A stretch of 64,000 nucleotides of DNA. It comes from Hallella multisaccharivorax DSM 17128 (lineage in GTDB: Bacteria > Bacteroidota > Bacteroidia > Bacteroidales > Bacteroidaceae). The notes beneath the pieces are model-generated. The model saw only the letters and a program-made list of their open reading frames with translations. It had not been told where the DNA came from and searched no databases. Location of the stretch: the NCBI RefSeq assembly GCF_000218235.1, contig NZ_GL945017.1:1726376-1790375 (forward strand). Reading direction: 5' to 3'. How positions within the stretch are numbered: position 1 is the stretch's first letter; each line of letters opens with the position of its first letter. This document shows positions 18,180 through 27,350 of this stretch, in pieces. A program made the position numbers and the translations under genes.

Positions 18180-18206
18180 AATATTACAAATATTCTTCGT
18201 AATATT
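18180..18206. promoter_or_regulatory. Inverted repeat upstream of hexosaminidase (possible operator)
   Basis: AATATTAC (18180-18187) and GTAATATT (18199-18206) are exact reverse complements 11 nt apart, 20 nt before the hexosaminidase start. This is the size and position of a repressor site. No regulator is proven; the ROK protein at 23386-24594 is a candidate. Confidence 0.4.
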
Positions 18207-18225
18207 GCATTCAGAACCAAACTGA

Positions 18226-20217
18226 ATGAAGAACATGGTCCGCCAAATGCTCATCTCTTCTATGGCTGTATTTACGATACCTGCAGCTGCTCAACAATTC
18301 ATTCCGCATCTCATGCCCCAACCTAAAGTCATTGAAATGGAGAAAGGCAAGGCTTTCAAATTAACCAAGCCCTTACAGGAATGCGTTGAGAGTACCTACG
18401 ACACTTCACTGCCTGAAGAGAGGTATAAGATTGACATTACAGCACAAGGTATCAACGTCAAGAGCCGTAACCGGCAAGGACTTTTATATGCCCTTCAAAC
18501 TCTTAGCCAACTTAGGCAAGGCGACAAGCTCCCATTAGGCCATATTGAAGACCATCCAACCTATGCCTGGAGAGGATGTATGATAGATGTGTCAAGGCAC
18601 TTTTTCCCCATCAGCTTTCTCGAAAAACAAGTTGAGATCCTCTCACATTATAAGATTAACCGCCTACATCTTCATCTGACTGACGCAGGAGGGTGGCGCA
18701 TCCAAATCAAAGAATACCCCAAACTGACAAAGATAGCGGCCTGGCGAACACAAAGCGACTGGACCGAATGGTGGGACAAAGGGTATGACCGACAGTATCT
18801 TTCCGAAGGCAATCCCGCCGCTTATGGAGGCTATTACACGCAAGAGCAGCTTAAAGAGCTTGTGGCTTATGCTGCCGATCGAGGCATCACCATTGTGCCA
18901 GAGATAGAGATGCCTGGACATAGTCAAGAAGTAACGGAGGCTTATCCTGAACTTAAATGCATTGGGAATTCTGGTCCACAAGGTGATCTTTGCCCTTCCA
19001 ACGAAGCTACTTATGCCTTTCTTTTTAATGTAATGAGAGAAGTAATGGATGTTTTTCCCTCTCATTTCATTCATATTGGCGGCGATGAAGCTGGAAAAGA
19101 GGCATGGCGCAAATGCCCACGATGCATTCATTTGGCAAAGCAGTTAGGACTTCATTCAACCGACAACTTACAAGGATACCTTATTCAGCGCATGGCAGCC
19201 TTCCTCAAACTTTTTGGACGAGAGGCTATTGGCTGGGATGAAGTACTCACCGACAGTCTCGTCAAGAGCAATCCTTCATTAGGCAGCAACATGAATATAA
19301 TGGTATGGCGCGATTCCAAAGCTGTCCAAGAGGCGATCATGAGAGGGCATAATGTCATTCTGACACCAGGAGAATACTACCTTGACCGTTACCAGGATGA
19401 TCCCCGATTTGTCCACAAAGCCTTTGGCGGATACCTTTCATTAGAGGGATTATGGAGATATCGTCCTGATCAGTTTTCACTCCCATCAACTGTCGATACC
19501 TGCGGGAAAGGACATATTTTGGGTATCCAGGGGAACTTATGGACAGAGCAGATACCTACCGCCAAGCATGCGGAATATATGCTTTATCCACGTGAGATGG
19601 CTATAGCTGAGAAAGGATGGAGCGGCGATCGACTCTCCTATCCACAACTCAGACAATCGATCTTCAACCAAATAGAATGGCTCAATGACCATCAAGTCAA
19701 CGCATTCGATCTCCGGAAAGAACATGGTGACAGAAAAGAGAGCTTAAAACCTGTCAACAACAGAGCCCTTTTTGCCACGGTGACATACCATAGTCTCTAT
19801 GCAGACCGCTATGCTGCAGAAGGTGACAAGTCACTCGTGGACGGGAAGTTAGGCGGCTGGTCCAACAACGATGGCCGATGGCAAGGATTCATGCAAGGCA
19901 GGGATCTCACGAAAAATCCACTTGATATTACTGTAGACTTAGGCGAAGTCAAACCGCTAAACAGTATCACAATGGAAATGATGCAATTTGATAATCCATG
20001 GATATTCTTCCCCAAGACTTTTCGCATTAGTGTCTCCAAAGACGGTGTCAACTATCGCGAACTGTATACTCGTGTGCAGCCACGGGAGCATCTGAACACT
20101 ATTACGGTGATGCCTTGGCAGTGGAAAGGAAAAGACCGTGCACGCTATCTGCATATCGAAGCTAACTGTGATAATCCTGGAGAATGGATCTTCACTGATG
20201 AGATTATTGTCAGATAA
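18226..20217 (+). CDS. Secreted beta-N-acetylhexosaminidase (GH20) with C-terminal discoidin-like domain
   Basis: Removes terminal GlcNAc/GalNAc from glycans. The 663-aa protein has an N-terminal signal sequence (cleavage probably after PAAAQ, about residue 22), a GH20b domain (about 25-120; FIPHLMPQPKVIEM), the TIM-barrel GH20 domain (about 127-480) and a C-terminal F5/8 type C-like carbohydrate-binding domain (about 530-663). The catalytic pair Asp287-Glu288 lies in HIGGDEAGKEAW. It leads a cluster with nagB, a NagB-like/PIG-L fusion and a ROK regulator, giving release, deamination and regulation of N-acetylglucosamine use. nagB has its own promoter. Confidence 0.92.
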   Translation: MKNMVRQMLISSMAVFTIPAAAQQFIPHLMPQPKVIEMEKGKAFKLTKPLQECVESTYDTSLPEERYKIDITAQGINVKSRNRQGLLYALQTLSQLRQGDKLPLGHIEDHPTYAWRGCMIDVSRHFFPISFLEKQVEILSHYKINRLHLHLTDAGGWRIQIKEYPKLTKIAAWRTQSDWTEWWDKGYDRQYLSEGNPAAYGGYYTQEQLKELVAYAADRGITIVPEIEMPGHSQEVTEAYPELKCIGNSGPQGDLCPSNEATYAFLFNVMREVMDVFPSHFIHIGGDEAGKEAWRKCPRCIHLAKQLGLHSTDNLQGYLIQRMAAFLKLFGREAIGWDEVLTDSLVKSNPSLGSNMNIMVWRDSKAVQEAIMRGHNVILTPGEYYLDRYQDDPRFVHKAFGGYLSLEGLWRYRPDQFSLPSTVDTCGKGHILGIQGNLWTEQIPTAKHAEYMLYPREMAIAEKGWSGDRLSYPQLRQSIFNQIEWLNDHQVNAFDLRKEHGDRKESLKPVNNRALFATVTYHSLYADRYAAEGDKSLVDGKLGGWSNNDGRWQGFMQGRDLTKNPLDITVDLGEVKPLNSITMEMMQFDNPWIFFPKTFRISVSKDGVNYRELYTRVQPREHLNTITVMPWQWKGKDRARYLHIEANCDNPGEWIFTDEIIVR

Positions 20218-20273
20218 ATGCCAGTTTACTGAAAGTAAATTAATTATAATTACCATATTATTACTAAAAATAT

Positions 20274-20304
20274 TTTGTAAGGGATCAGATTTTGATTAAC
20301 TTTG
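20274..20304 (+). promoter_or_regulatory. Promoter of nagB
   Basis: TTTG (20274-20277), a 19-nt spacer and TAACTTTG (20297-20304) match the Bacteroidota consensus. The leader to nagB is about 120 nt and contains the palindrome at 20334-20350. Confidence 0.75.
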
Positions 20305-20333
20305 CAGCACAATGGAATGATAAACAATGTGTC

Positions 20334-20350
20334 TTCTCTTAATAAGAGAA
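20334..20350. promoter_or_regulatory. 17-bp perfect palindrome in nagB leader (possible ROK operator)
   Basis: TTCTCTTA, one central base, TAAGAGAA. It lies about 25 nt downstream of the predicted nagB transcription start, where a bound repressor would block elongation. Its TTAATAA core is shared with the palindrome before the ROK gene at 23318-23336. Confidence 0.45.
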
Positions 20351-20429
20351 CATATGTAACAACATATACACAGAGAATAAAAGCTATCTGCCAATAAAAA
20401 CGCAATAATAAAAGCTATATTAAAAAGCC

Positions 20430-21221
20430 ATGAGAGTCATCATTGAAAAAAACTACGACAGCCTGTCACACTGGGCGGCAGAGTATGTCATCAACCGCAT
20501 TAACACTGCACATCCCAGTGCTGACAAACCGTTTGTGCTCGGTTTACCGACTGGTTCTTCACCAATTGGTATGTACAAAGCCTTGGTCAAGGCTTGTAAA
20601 GAAGGACGTGTGTCCTTCAAGAACGTCATCACCTTTAATATGGATGAGTATGTAGGCCTGCCGGAAACGCACCCCGAGAGCTACCATAGCTTTATGCGAC
20701 ATAACCTTTTCGACCACATAGACTGCCCCGAAACACAAATCCATATCCTCAACGGAAATGCACCGGACCTGAAAAAAGAATGTACTGCATACGAAGAAAG
20801 CATCATCAAGGCAGGCGGCATCGACCTTTTCATCGGTGGAATAGGACCTGACGGGCACATTGCTTTCAATGAGCCTTTCTCGTCACTCACCAGTCGTACA
20901 CGGGTGAAAACACTCACCACGGATACGATCATTGCCAACTCTCGCTTCTTTGAAGGCGACGTAAACAAGGTTCCTAAGCATGCACTCACTGTTGGTGTTG
21001 GTACTGTAATGGATGCTGAAGAAGTTCTCATTCTGGTCAACGGTCACAATAAAGCTCGCGCGCTGAAGGCGGCTGTCGAAGGACCCGTCACACAAGCATG
21101 GACTATCAGCGCCCTTCAGCAACATCCACATGCCGTCATCGTTGCCGATGAGGCTGCAAGTGAAGAGTTGAAAGTGGGTACTTATCGCTATTTCAAAGAT
21201 ATAGAGAAAGACAATATCTGA
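20430..21221 (+). CDS. nagB: Glucosamine-6-phosphate deaminase
   Basis: Converts glucosamine 6-phosphate to fructose 6-phosphate and ammonia, feeding amino sugars into glycolysis. The 263-aa protein aligns along its length with E. coli NagB and keeps the same numbering: Asp72 (FNMDEYVG), Asp141 and His143 ([11 protein letters not shown]) and Glu148 are all present. No nagA is seen in the window. It is followed after 39 nt by the fused paralogue at 21261-23249, in which three of these four residues are lost. Confidence 0.96.
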   Translation: MRVIIEKNYDSLSHWAAEYVINRINTAHPSADKPFVLGLPTGSSPIGMYKALVKACKEGRVSFKNVITFNMDEYVGLPETHPESYHSFMRHNLFDHIDCPETQIHILNGNAPDLKKECTAYEESIIKAGGIDLFIGGIGPDGHIAFNEPFSSLTSRTRVKTLTTDTIIANSRFFEGDVNKVPKHALTVGVGTVMDAEEVLILVNGHNKARALKAAVEGPVTQAWTISALQQHPHAVIVADEAASEELKVGTYRYFKDIEKDNI

Positions 21222-21260
21222 TGTGACAATATAGTAAAAGCCTACTAAGTACATACAACC

Positions 21261-23249
21261 ATGAATTTGAATTTAAGTTCACAGATTGTCCTCAACCAAG
21301 TTGCTGAGGAATTCTATCACCCTTCCACCGCCGTAGAACGGTCCGAAATCACACGCTTTGAGAAGCTGCCTACCGATATCTATCCCAAAGTAGAAGACGG
21401 TGCAAAAGCCATTGCAGATGCTGTAGAACAAGAAATCAAAGCAAAAGAAAGGGAGGGGAAAAAGTGTGTGTTTGGAGTAGGAACAGGACAGAGTCTTACT
21501 CCCATCTTCGAAGAGCTTATCCGCCGTCACAAAGAAGAGAGCCTGAGCTTCCACAACGTAGTGGTGTTCAATGCCTACGAGTATTTCCCACTCAAGGCAG
21601 AAAGTGCAATCAGCAGTCTTCATCAGCTCAAGACGCTCTTTCTTGACCACCTTGACATCCCTGCTGAAAACATTTTCTCTCCTGATGGCATGGTGCCACA
21701 AGGCGACGTACAGCAACTTTGCCGCCAATATGAAGAAAATATTGCCGCTGCAGGTGGTATTGACATCATGCTCCTTGGCATAGGACGTATCGGTAATGTC
21801 GCTACTAATGAGCCAGGTTCAGGTCTCGCATCGCGTACACGCCTCATGCTCATTGACGCTACTTCACGTGAGGAGATGACCATGAGCTTTGGCGGACAGG
21901 ATGCAGTACCACCCTGCTCTATCACACTGGGCATGGCCAACATCATGGCATCACGCAAAATCTTCGTCACCGCATGGGGCGAAGAGAAAGCCGACATCAT
22001 CCAGAAAACAGTTGAAGGCCCACTCACCGATTCCATTCCTTCCAGTTTTCTGCAGACCCATAACGACTGTCATGTGGTGACAGACCTGGCAGCGGCAGGG
22101 AAACTCACGCGTATCATCCATCCGTGGCTCGTAGCCAGTTGCAAATGGAATAACAAACTTACTCGTGCCGCTCTCGTCTGGCTCTGTCAGAAGATTGGTA
22201 AGCCTATCCTCAAACTTACTAACAAAGACTACAACGAGAATGGCCTCTCCGAACTTTTAGCACTTTATGGCTCTGCCTATCAGTGTAATATCAAGATATT
22301 CAATGACCTGCAGCACACCATCACTGGATGGCCTGGCGGTAAGCCCAATGCTGACGACAGCAACCGTCCAGAGCGTGCCACACCATTCCCCAAACGCATC
22401 ATTGTATTCTCACCCCACCCTGACGACGATGTCATCTCTATGGGTGGCACCATCCAACGTCTCGTCAACCAGGGACATGACCTCCATGTAGCCTATGAGA
22501 CATCAGGAGACATCGCAGTGGGCGATGAGGAGGTGACTCGCTTCATGCATTTCATCAACGGATTCAATCAAATCTTCATAGGCGAGAAAGATGAGACCAT
22601 CAAGAAGATGTATAAAGACATCAAAGTTTTCCTTGCCGAGAAGAAAGAAGGAGATATTGATACTCCCGACGTGCGCCATATCAAAGGATTAATCCGGCGT
22701 GGTGAAGCACGTACAGCCTGTACTTACAACCACATTCCACTCGACCACGTCCATTTCCTCGACCTTCCCTTCTATGAGAGCGGCCGCATTGAGAAATTCC
22801 CCATGACGGAGAAAGACGTGAACATTGTCAGAAAGTTGCTTGTCGAGATCCATCCGGACGAAATATTCGTAGCTGGTGACCTCGCTGACCCACACGGTAC
22901 CCACCGTAAATGCACCGACGCTGTGTTGGCAGCCATAGACCTTGAGAAGCAGGCTGGCGCACAGTGGCTCAAGAACTGCCGCATCTGGATGTACCGTGGA
23001 GCTTGGGCAGAATGGGAAATTGAAAACATCGAGATGTGTGTTCCTATGTCGCCGGAAGAGCTAAGAGCTAAACGAAACGCTATCCTCAAGCACAGCTCAC
23101 AAATGGAAAGCGCGCCCTTCCTCGGCAACGACGAGCGCCTATTCTGGCAACGAGCTGAAGATCGTAACCGTGGAACGGCAAAGCTTTACGATGATCTCGG
23201 ACTGGCTTGCTATGAAGCCATGGAAGCCTTCGTACAATACCGGCCGTAA
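21261..23249 (+). CDS. NagB-like (catalytically degenerate) / PIG-L deacetylase fusion protein
   Basis: A 662-aa protein with two domains. Residues about 15-300 are NagB-like, but positions equivalent to E. coli NagB Asp72, Asp141 and His143 are Tyr106, Ile177 and Asn179; only the Glu148 equivalent (Glu184) remains. Residues about 375-660 are a PIG-L/LmbE-type zinc deacetylase with HPDD (386-389) and the HxxH pair in DPHGTH (His545, His548). PIG-L enzymes remove N-acetyl from GlcNAc-containing molecules, so this may generate a glucosamine compound that the adjacent intact NagB uses. The NagB-like part probably binds sugar phosphate without deaminating; this is inference. Databases commonly label such proteins simply glucosamine-6-phosphate deaminase. 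Confidence 0.85.
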   Translation: MNLNLSSQIVLNQVAEEFYHPSTAVERSEITRFEKLPTDIYPKVEDGAKAIADAVEQEIKAKEREGKKCVFGVGTGQSLTPIFEELIRRHKEESLSFHNVVVFNAYEYFPLKAESAISSLHQLKTLFLDHLDIPAENIFSPDGMVPQGDVQQLCRQYEENIAAAGGIDIMLLGIGRIGNVATNEPGSGLASRTRLMLIDATSREEMTMSFGGQDAVPPCSITLGMANIMASRKIFVTAWGEEKADIIQKTVEGPLTDSIPSSFLQTHNDCHVVTDLAAAGKLTRIIHPWLVASCKWNNKLTRAALVWLCQKIGKPILKLTNKDYNENGLSELLALYGSAYQCNIKIFNDLQHTITGWPGGKPNADDSNRPERATPFPKRIIVFSPHPDDDVISMGGTIQRLVNQGHDLHVAYETSGDIAVGDEEVTRFMHFINGFNQIFIGEKDETIKKMYKDIKVFLAEKKEGDIDTPDVRHIKGLIRRGEARTACTYNHIPLDHVHFLDLPFYESGRIEKFPMTEKDVNIVRKLLVEIHPDEIFVAGDLADPHGTHRKCTDAVLAAIDLEKQAGAQWLKNCRIWMYRGAWAEWEIENIEMCVPMSPEELRAKRNAILKHSSQMESAPFLGNDERLFWQRAEDRNRGTAKLYDDLGLACYEAMEAFVQYRP

Positions 23250-23317
23250 CACTATTGTTACGACCCTAATCTCCCCTTTACCAGCTCTCCCTCGAAAAGA
23301 AAGGAGCAAGTATTCTG

Positions 23318-23336
23318 GCATTTATTAATAAAATGC
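23318..23336. promoter_or_regulatory. Palindrome upstream of ROK regulator gene
   Basis: GCATTTATTAATAAAATGC has a perfect 10-bp core TTATTAATAA and outer GCAT/ATGC offset by one base. It lies 49 nt before the ROK start, a place expected for an autoregulatory operator. Confidence 0.4.
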
Positions 23337-23385
23337 TCTTCATCTTTTCCATGAGAGCTGATAAAGGCCTTAAACATTTTTTTAA

Positions 23386-24594
23386 ATGGAACGATTAGTC
23401 AAATCTGTCATTGCAGCGATGGACACGCTGCCTAAGAAAAAGTTGATGAACACGCTCATCACAGAAGGACAAACCTCCATTCCTGACTTGGCCCGAAGTG
23501 CTATGATGAGCACGCCAACAGCAACAAAGATTGTTGGAGAACTTTTGGAAAAAGGTGTTGTCATAGAGATGGGAAAGCATGAAAGTGGATTGGGACGCGT
23601 GCCAATGATGTACGGACTCAATCCCGCATGTGGATATTTCCTCGGTGTGGATCCTTGTCAAGATGCACTCAACTTTTGCCTCGTGGACTTTGCAGGCGAG
23701 GTGAAAGACCTGCGCATGGGAATTCCCTTCCATTTGGAAAACAATCCAGAATGTTTTGAAAAACTATGCCAGGGCATCAAGACCTACATCGAAGAAAAAC
23801 AACTTAACAACGGTAACCTATTCAAGGTCTGCGTCAATATCTCTGGCCGTGTGAAGCCTCACACCGGAAATAGCTTCAGCACCTTCGCCTTCGAGGAAAA
23901 CCTTGCCAATTCCTTCAGCGACCGTGTGGGAGTCTCTACGCACATTGACAACGATACCCGTGCCATGACTTACGGCGAACATATCAAAGGCTGTGCAGAA
24001 GGTGTAAGAAATGCTCTTTTTGTCAATGTGAGTTATGGAATAGGAATGGGCATTATCACAGACGGAAAACTTTACATTGGGAAGTCTGGATTCTCCGGAG
24101 AGATCGGGCACATGCACTATTTTAACAATGAAATCATCTGCCGCTGTGGCAAAAAAGGCTGCCTGGAGACGGAGGTCTCTGGCGCTGCTCTCTTGCGGAT
24201 CATCAATGAGCGGCTGGCAAAAGGTGAGCAGTCTATACTCTGCAAGGGTGGCTCTGGGAAAGACGGAGTGCTTTGTCTGGACGATATTCTTACTGCATTG
24301 GGCAAAGAAGACATGATGTGCATTGAGTGTATCAGTCAGATGGGAGACAAGCTTGGCATGTTCCTCTCCGGAATGATCAATATCTTTAACCCCGACAAGC
24401 TCATTATTGGAGGCGAACTGTCCAATGACGGCGGCTATATTACACAAAGTGTCCGCAGTGCTATCAAGAAATACGCGTTGCATTTGGTCAGTGACGACTC
24501 CATCATTGAGACTTCCACACTCAAGAAGAAGGCAGGCGTAATCGGTGCCGCCATGATCGCACGATCCAAACTGTTCACTTCAGAGTATTTATAA
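23386..24594 (+). CDS. ROK-family transcriptional regulator (NagC/Mlc-like)
   Basis: A 402-aa repressor-type protein. Residues about 10-70 form a winged helix-turn-helix (TSIPDLARSAMMSTPTATKIV). Residues about 80-395 are a ROK sugar-binding domain with the zinc motif CRCGKKGCLE (about residue 252), an EIGH motif (EIGHMHYF) and an ASKHA-type NISGRVKP block. ROK regulators such as NagC respond to N-acetylglucosamine 6-phosphate. Position directly after the amino-sugar genes suggests control of this cluster. Ligand and sites are inferred. Confidence 0.88.
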   Translation: MERLVKSVIAAMDTLPKKKLMNTLITEGQTSIPDLARSAMMSTPTATKIVGELLEKGVVIEMGKHESGLGRVPMMYGLNPACGYFLGVDPCQDALNFCLVDFAGEVKDLRMGIPFHLENNPECFEKLCQGIKTYIEEKQLNNGNLFKVCVNISGRVKPHTGNSFSTFAFEENLANSFSDRVGVSTHIDNDTRAMTYGEHIKGCAEGVRNALFVNVSYGIGMGIITDGKLYIGKSGFSGEIGHMHYFNNEIICRCGKKGCLETEVSGAALLRIINERLAKGEQSILCKGGSGKDGVLCLDDILTALGKEDMMCIECISQMGDKLGMFLSGMINIFNPDKLIIGGELSNDGGYITQSVRSAIKKYALHLVSDDSIIETSTLKKKAGVIGAAMIARSKLFTSEYL

Positions 24595-24614
24595 ATAGAC
24601 CATTAACCAAAAAT

Positions 24615-24639
24615 AAGGGGTGCCTTTTCAGGGCCCCTT
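24615..24639. terminator. Bidirectional terminator between ROK gene and transglutaminase gene
   Basis: AAGGGG-t-GCC, loop TTTTCA, GGGC-CCCTT. The plus strand continues CATTTTGC; the minus strand continues into ATTTTTGG. It lies between two converging genes ending at 24594 and 24648, so it can serve both. Confidence 0.75.
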
Positions 24640-24647
24640 CATTTTGC

Positions 24648-27251
24648 TTATAACTTTGCTGCCACCTTGGAGATCTGCTCTCCAAGACCAATAGTATATC
24701 CCTGTGAAACGAACAGTACGCGATTGAACGTATCGGCAATAATGAAGACCGGCAATTGAGTGGTGCTCTTCAGGTGCATCCCCGCTACAATCTGCTTACG
24801 GATCTTTCCGTCTTTATCAATACCATAAAGAGTGTTGGACGGCAGAGCGCCAAACTCATTCGCTTGCACCACAAACTTCTTCGCAGCCTCTTCGTTTTCA
24901 AAGAGAAAGACTAACGGGCGTCCCCAACGGTCAAGTTGTGCCTTGACCCGAGCCAAATCGTGCAGTGCATGATTGGTAGGTTCCTGCCCGATCCCTAATA
25001 AGCCAACCACGAAATAGCCTCTTCCCGTCTGGCTGAGAATACTGACCATACCTTTATTCTGGCTTTGATAAAGCGACTCACTGTCAAAATTACCAATGAC
25101 CTTTACCCCATCCGTTGATTCGCGAATCACTAATGCCACATGCGTGGTCTTGCCCGGCATCACCCTGAAAATTGTATTTCTCGCCAACACACTTCCGTCA
25201 GCAAGACGTTGTCCGGTAACAAGCAGGTAAGTACCCGCATCCAACGGCGTGCCATTCTTGAATGTATTTGCCCAGGACGTACCGCCACCCATATCTACTT
25301 GCTCCTCATCGAAATTGAGAAGACTCGTGCGGCCATCGACTATTTTACTGATCGTGAAATAGCTATAGTACTTTGGATTCTCCAATTGCTCAGTGGGCTG
25401 ATAGTCCAACACCAAAGTACCCTGCTGCGCCACTGATGACTTTTGGTGGTCAAAATTCACATCTACCCACTGACCATTTCTCATATATTGGACTTTCGAT
25501 GTTACCATGTCTTTCCTCGCCTCTATGCCCAAGCTACGAGCGACATCCACAAAGAAAATATCACGGCCACGTTCATCTGTAAGTCCGCTCTCATAGACGC
25601 CTACCGGCGTTTGGGCAATACTCATGGATTTCTTATCCGGATTCAGTCTTATATGAGTGCTCATCCATACCGCAAGCCTCGAAGGATCCGCACGGAAAGA
25701 CTTTGCCTGAGAGGCAAATACCCTTTCAAAGAAACATTTGAAAGGACGCGTTATCATCTCATCCTCCACGCGGGGGCAAAGCTGATCCGTCGAAGCCAGC
25801 ATGTTGTCATCCAGTATTTCCATCGGGATGTCACGTAAATCCTTATCCGAGAGGCTTTCCAAAAGCCGGATTGCACGGTCATGCTGGCCCTTGTATTTTA
25901 AGAGGAAAGCCTCTATCACCTTCCAGTTGCCACGAGCTTTGACTAACAAAGGCACCACGGCTGTGTCAGGATACTGCTTCAAACTTTCAACGGTGGGAAA
26001 AGAAGCTATATAGGCATTGCGCAAGGAATCCTCATAAGAGAGACGCCTATCATTCTTCACACGCGCTTCAGCTGAAACTACCGGCAGATGAGCTTGCTCC
26101 GGAGGCGGCACAATATCTAATTCCTGACCCGAGAACACGGTACTGCCATTATTGGTCAGACGAATGGTCAACAGACTGTCTTTGCCGAAAGAAGCCTTCA
26201 CATAACCGTAATAACCATTTTTCGAAGCCCATACCAACATGTCTCCTTTTCCTGCTGAAAGAGTGGTATATCCATCTCTGTCCGTATATTTAGCAACTGC
26301 AGGATAAAACTCCGCGTAGTTATATATCTTGAAATCTACTCGTGCATCTGCAGCCGGTGAGCCATCAGCAAAAACAACATGAAACCTAACCGGAGCCGAA
26401 CTGCCATAATTATCGATCAAGTTGATCTCTGTATTATTGGGCGTACGCAGCATCACTTCCTCCGGTCCCTCATAGTCACCAAACACACGTGTATGGGTAA
26501 GCAAGGCCCGTGAGGCCGGGATATTGAACCATCCAAGGTCCAAAACCGGCTCGGGCTCGCAAGCTCCAAGAAAATGCCACTTACCGTCAGCCCATGCCTC
26601 AACCCAGGCATGGTTGTCATCGGTATGCGCCCATCGCGGTGTATAGACCTGGCGCGCGGGTATGCCGATAGAGCGGAGCGCCGCCACCGTAAACGTGCTT
26701 TCTTCACCACAACGCCCGCGACCCGTACGGAGCGTCTGTAAAGGTGACGAAGTACGCGCATCACTCGGCTCATATGTCACGTGCTCATGACACCAGTGAT
26801 TGACCTCAAGAATGGCCTGCTCCATAGTCATGCCCTTGATCCTATCCTTTAATGTGCGATAGAAGACAACTCTTGATGAGTCCAATGGCTCATTGTTGAC
26901 ACGCATAGGAAGAACAAAATGACGAAAGAGCATTTCCGGCACACGACCACCCCAAGGCATCTCACGACGGGCGCGCAAGGCTACACGCACATTGTTCAAA
27001 TGGTAACGCGTAGGATAGTCAGTCACATCAGCAATTGGCATGTAGGCATAGAGAAACTCCAAAGCCTCTTGCTCCTCTTGCGTTACGCCAAGGTTACGGA
27101 CCTGAAAAAACTTGGTTCCCACCAGATGCATCTTGTGATTAAATGCCGTATTCACCTTCTGGCGATAAGACGCATCAGTGATGAAATGACCGGCGTGCGC
27201 TGTCATCGCAAAGGCTAACAGACAGCAAAACAGAAGTGATCTGTGTCTCAT
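24648..27251 (-). CDS. Secreted transglutaminase-like protein with C-terminal thioredoxin-like domain
   Basis: An 867-aa exported protein with a signal peptide (cleavage near AHAG, residue 20). A transglutaminase-like cysteine-protease fold occupies about residues 120-240, with catalytic Cys181 (GRCGEES), His214 (NHAWVEAW) and Asp222 all present. A beta-sandwich or carboxypeptidase-regulatory-like segment follows (about 285-355), then a long region of unknown fold. The last 130 residues resemble a thioredoxin-like domain (RPLVFLFENEEAAKKF, TTQLPVFIIAD) without a CxxC. It probably acts on peptides or proteins outside the inner membrane. It has its own consensus promoter and no co-transcribed partner. 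Confidence 0.8.
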   Translation of the reverse strand: MRHRSLLFCCLLAFAMTAHAGHFITDASYRQKVNTAFNHKMHLVGTKFFQVRNLGVTQEEQEALEFLYAYMPIADVTDYPTRYHLNNVRVALRARREMPWGGRVPEMLFRHFVLPMRVNNEPLDSSRVVFYRTLKDRIKGMTMEQAILEVNHWCHEHVTYEPSDARTSSPLQTLRTGRGRCGEESTFTVAALRSIGIPARQVYTPRWAHTDDNHAWVEAWADGKWHFLGACEPEPVLDLGWFNIPASRALLTHTRVFGDYEGPEEVMLRTPNNTEINLIDNYGSSAPVRFHVVFADGSPAADARVDFKIYNYAEFYPAVAKYTDRDGYTTLSAGKGDMLVWASKNGYYGYVKASFGKDSLLTIRLTNNGSTVFSGQELDIVPPPEQAHLPVVSAEARVKNDRRLSYEDSLRNAYIASFPTVESLKQYPDTAVVPLLVKARGNWKVIEAFLLKYKGQHDRAIRLLESLSDKDLRDIPMEILDDNMLASTDQLCPRVEDEMITRPFKCFFERVFASQAKSFRADPSRLAVWMSTHIRLNPDKKSMSIAQTPVGVYESGLTDERGRDIFFVDVARSLGIEARKDMVTSKVQYMRNGQWVDVNFDHQKSSVAQQGTLVLDYQPTEQLENPKYYSYFTISKIVDGRTSLLNFDEEQVDMGGGTSWANTFKNGTPLDAGTYLLVTGQRLADGSVLARNTIFRVMPGKTTHVALVIRESTDGVKVIGNFDSESLYQSQNKGMVSILSQTGRGYFVVGLLGIGQEPTNHALHDLARVKAQLDRWGRPLVFLFENEEAAKKFVVQANEFGALPSNTLYGIDKDGKIRKQIVAGMHLKSTTQLPVFIIADTFNRVLFVSQGYTIGLGEQISKVAAKL

Positions 27252-27272
27252 TGCTAAAATTATTTATCATTG

Positions 27273-27304
27273 CAAAAGTACTTTTTTCTTAATAAAAGAG
27301 CAAA
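27273..27304 (-). promoter_or_regulatory. Promoter of the transglutaminase-like gene
   Basis: Minus strand: TTTG (27301-27304), 20-nt spacer, TACTTTTG (27273-27280), 22 nt before the start codon. Confidence 0.8.
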
Positions 27305-27350
27305 TGTTTCAATGGAAAGTTGTAATTTTACAACCATAAAAGCAATTTTT

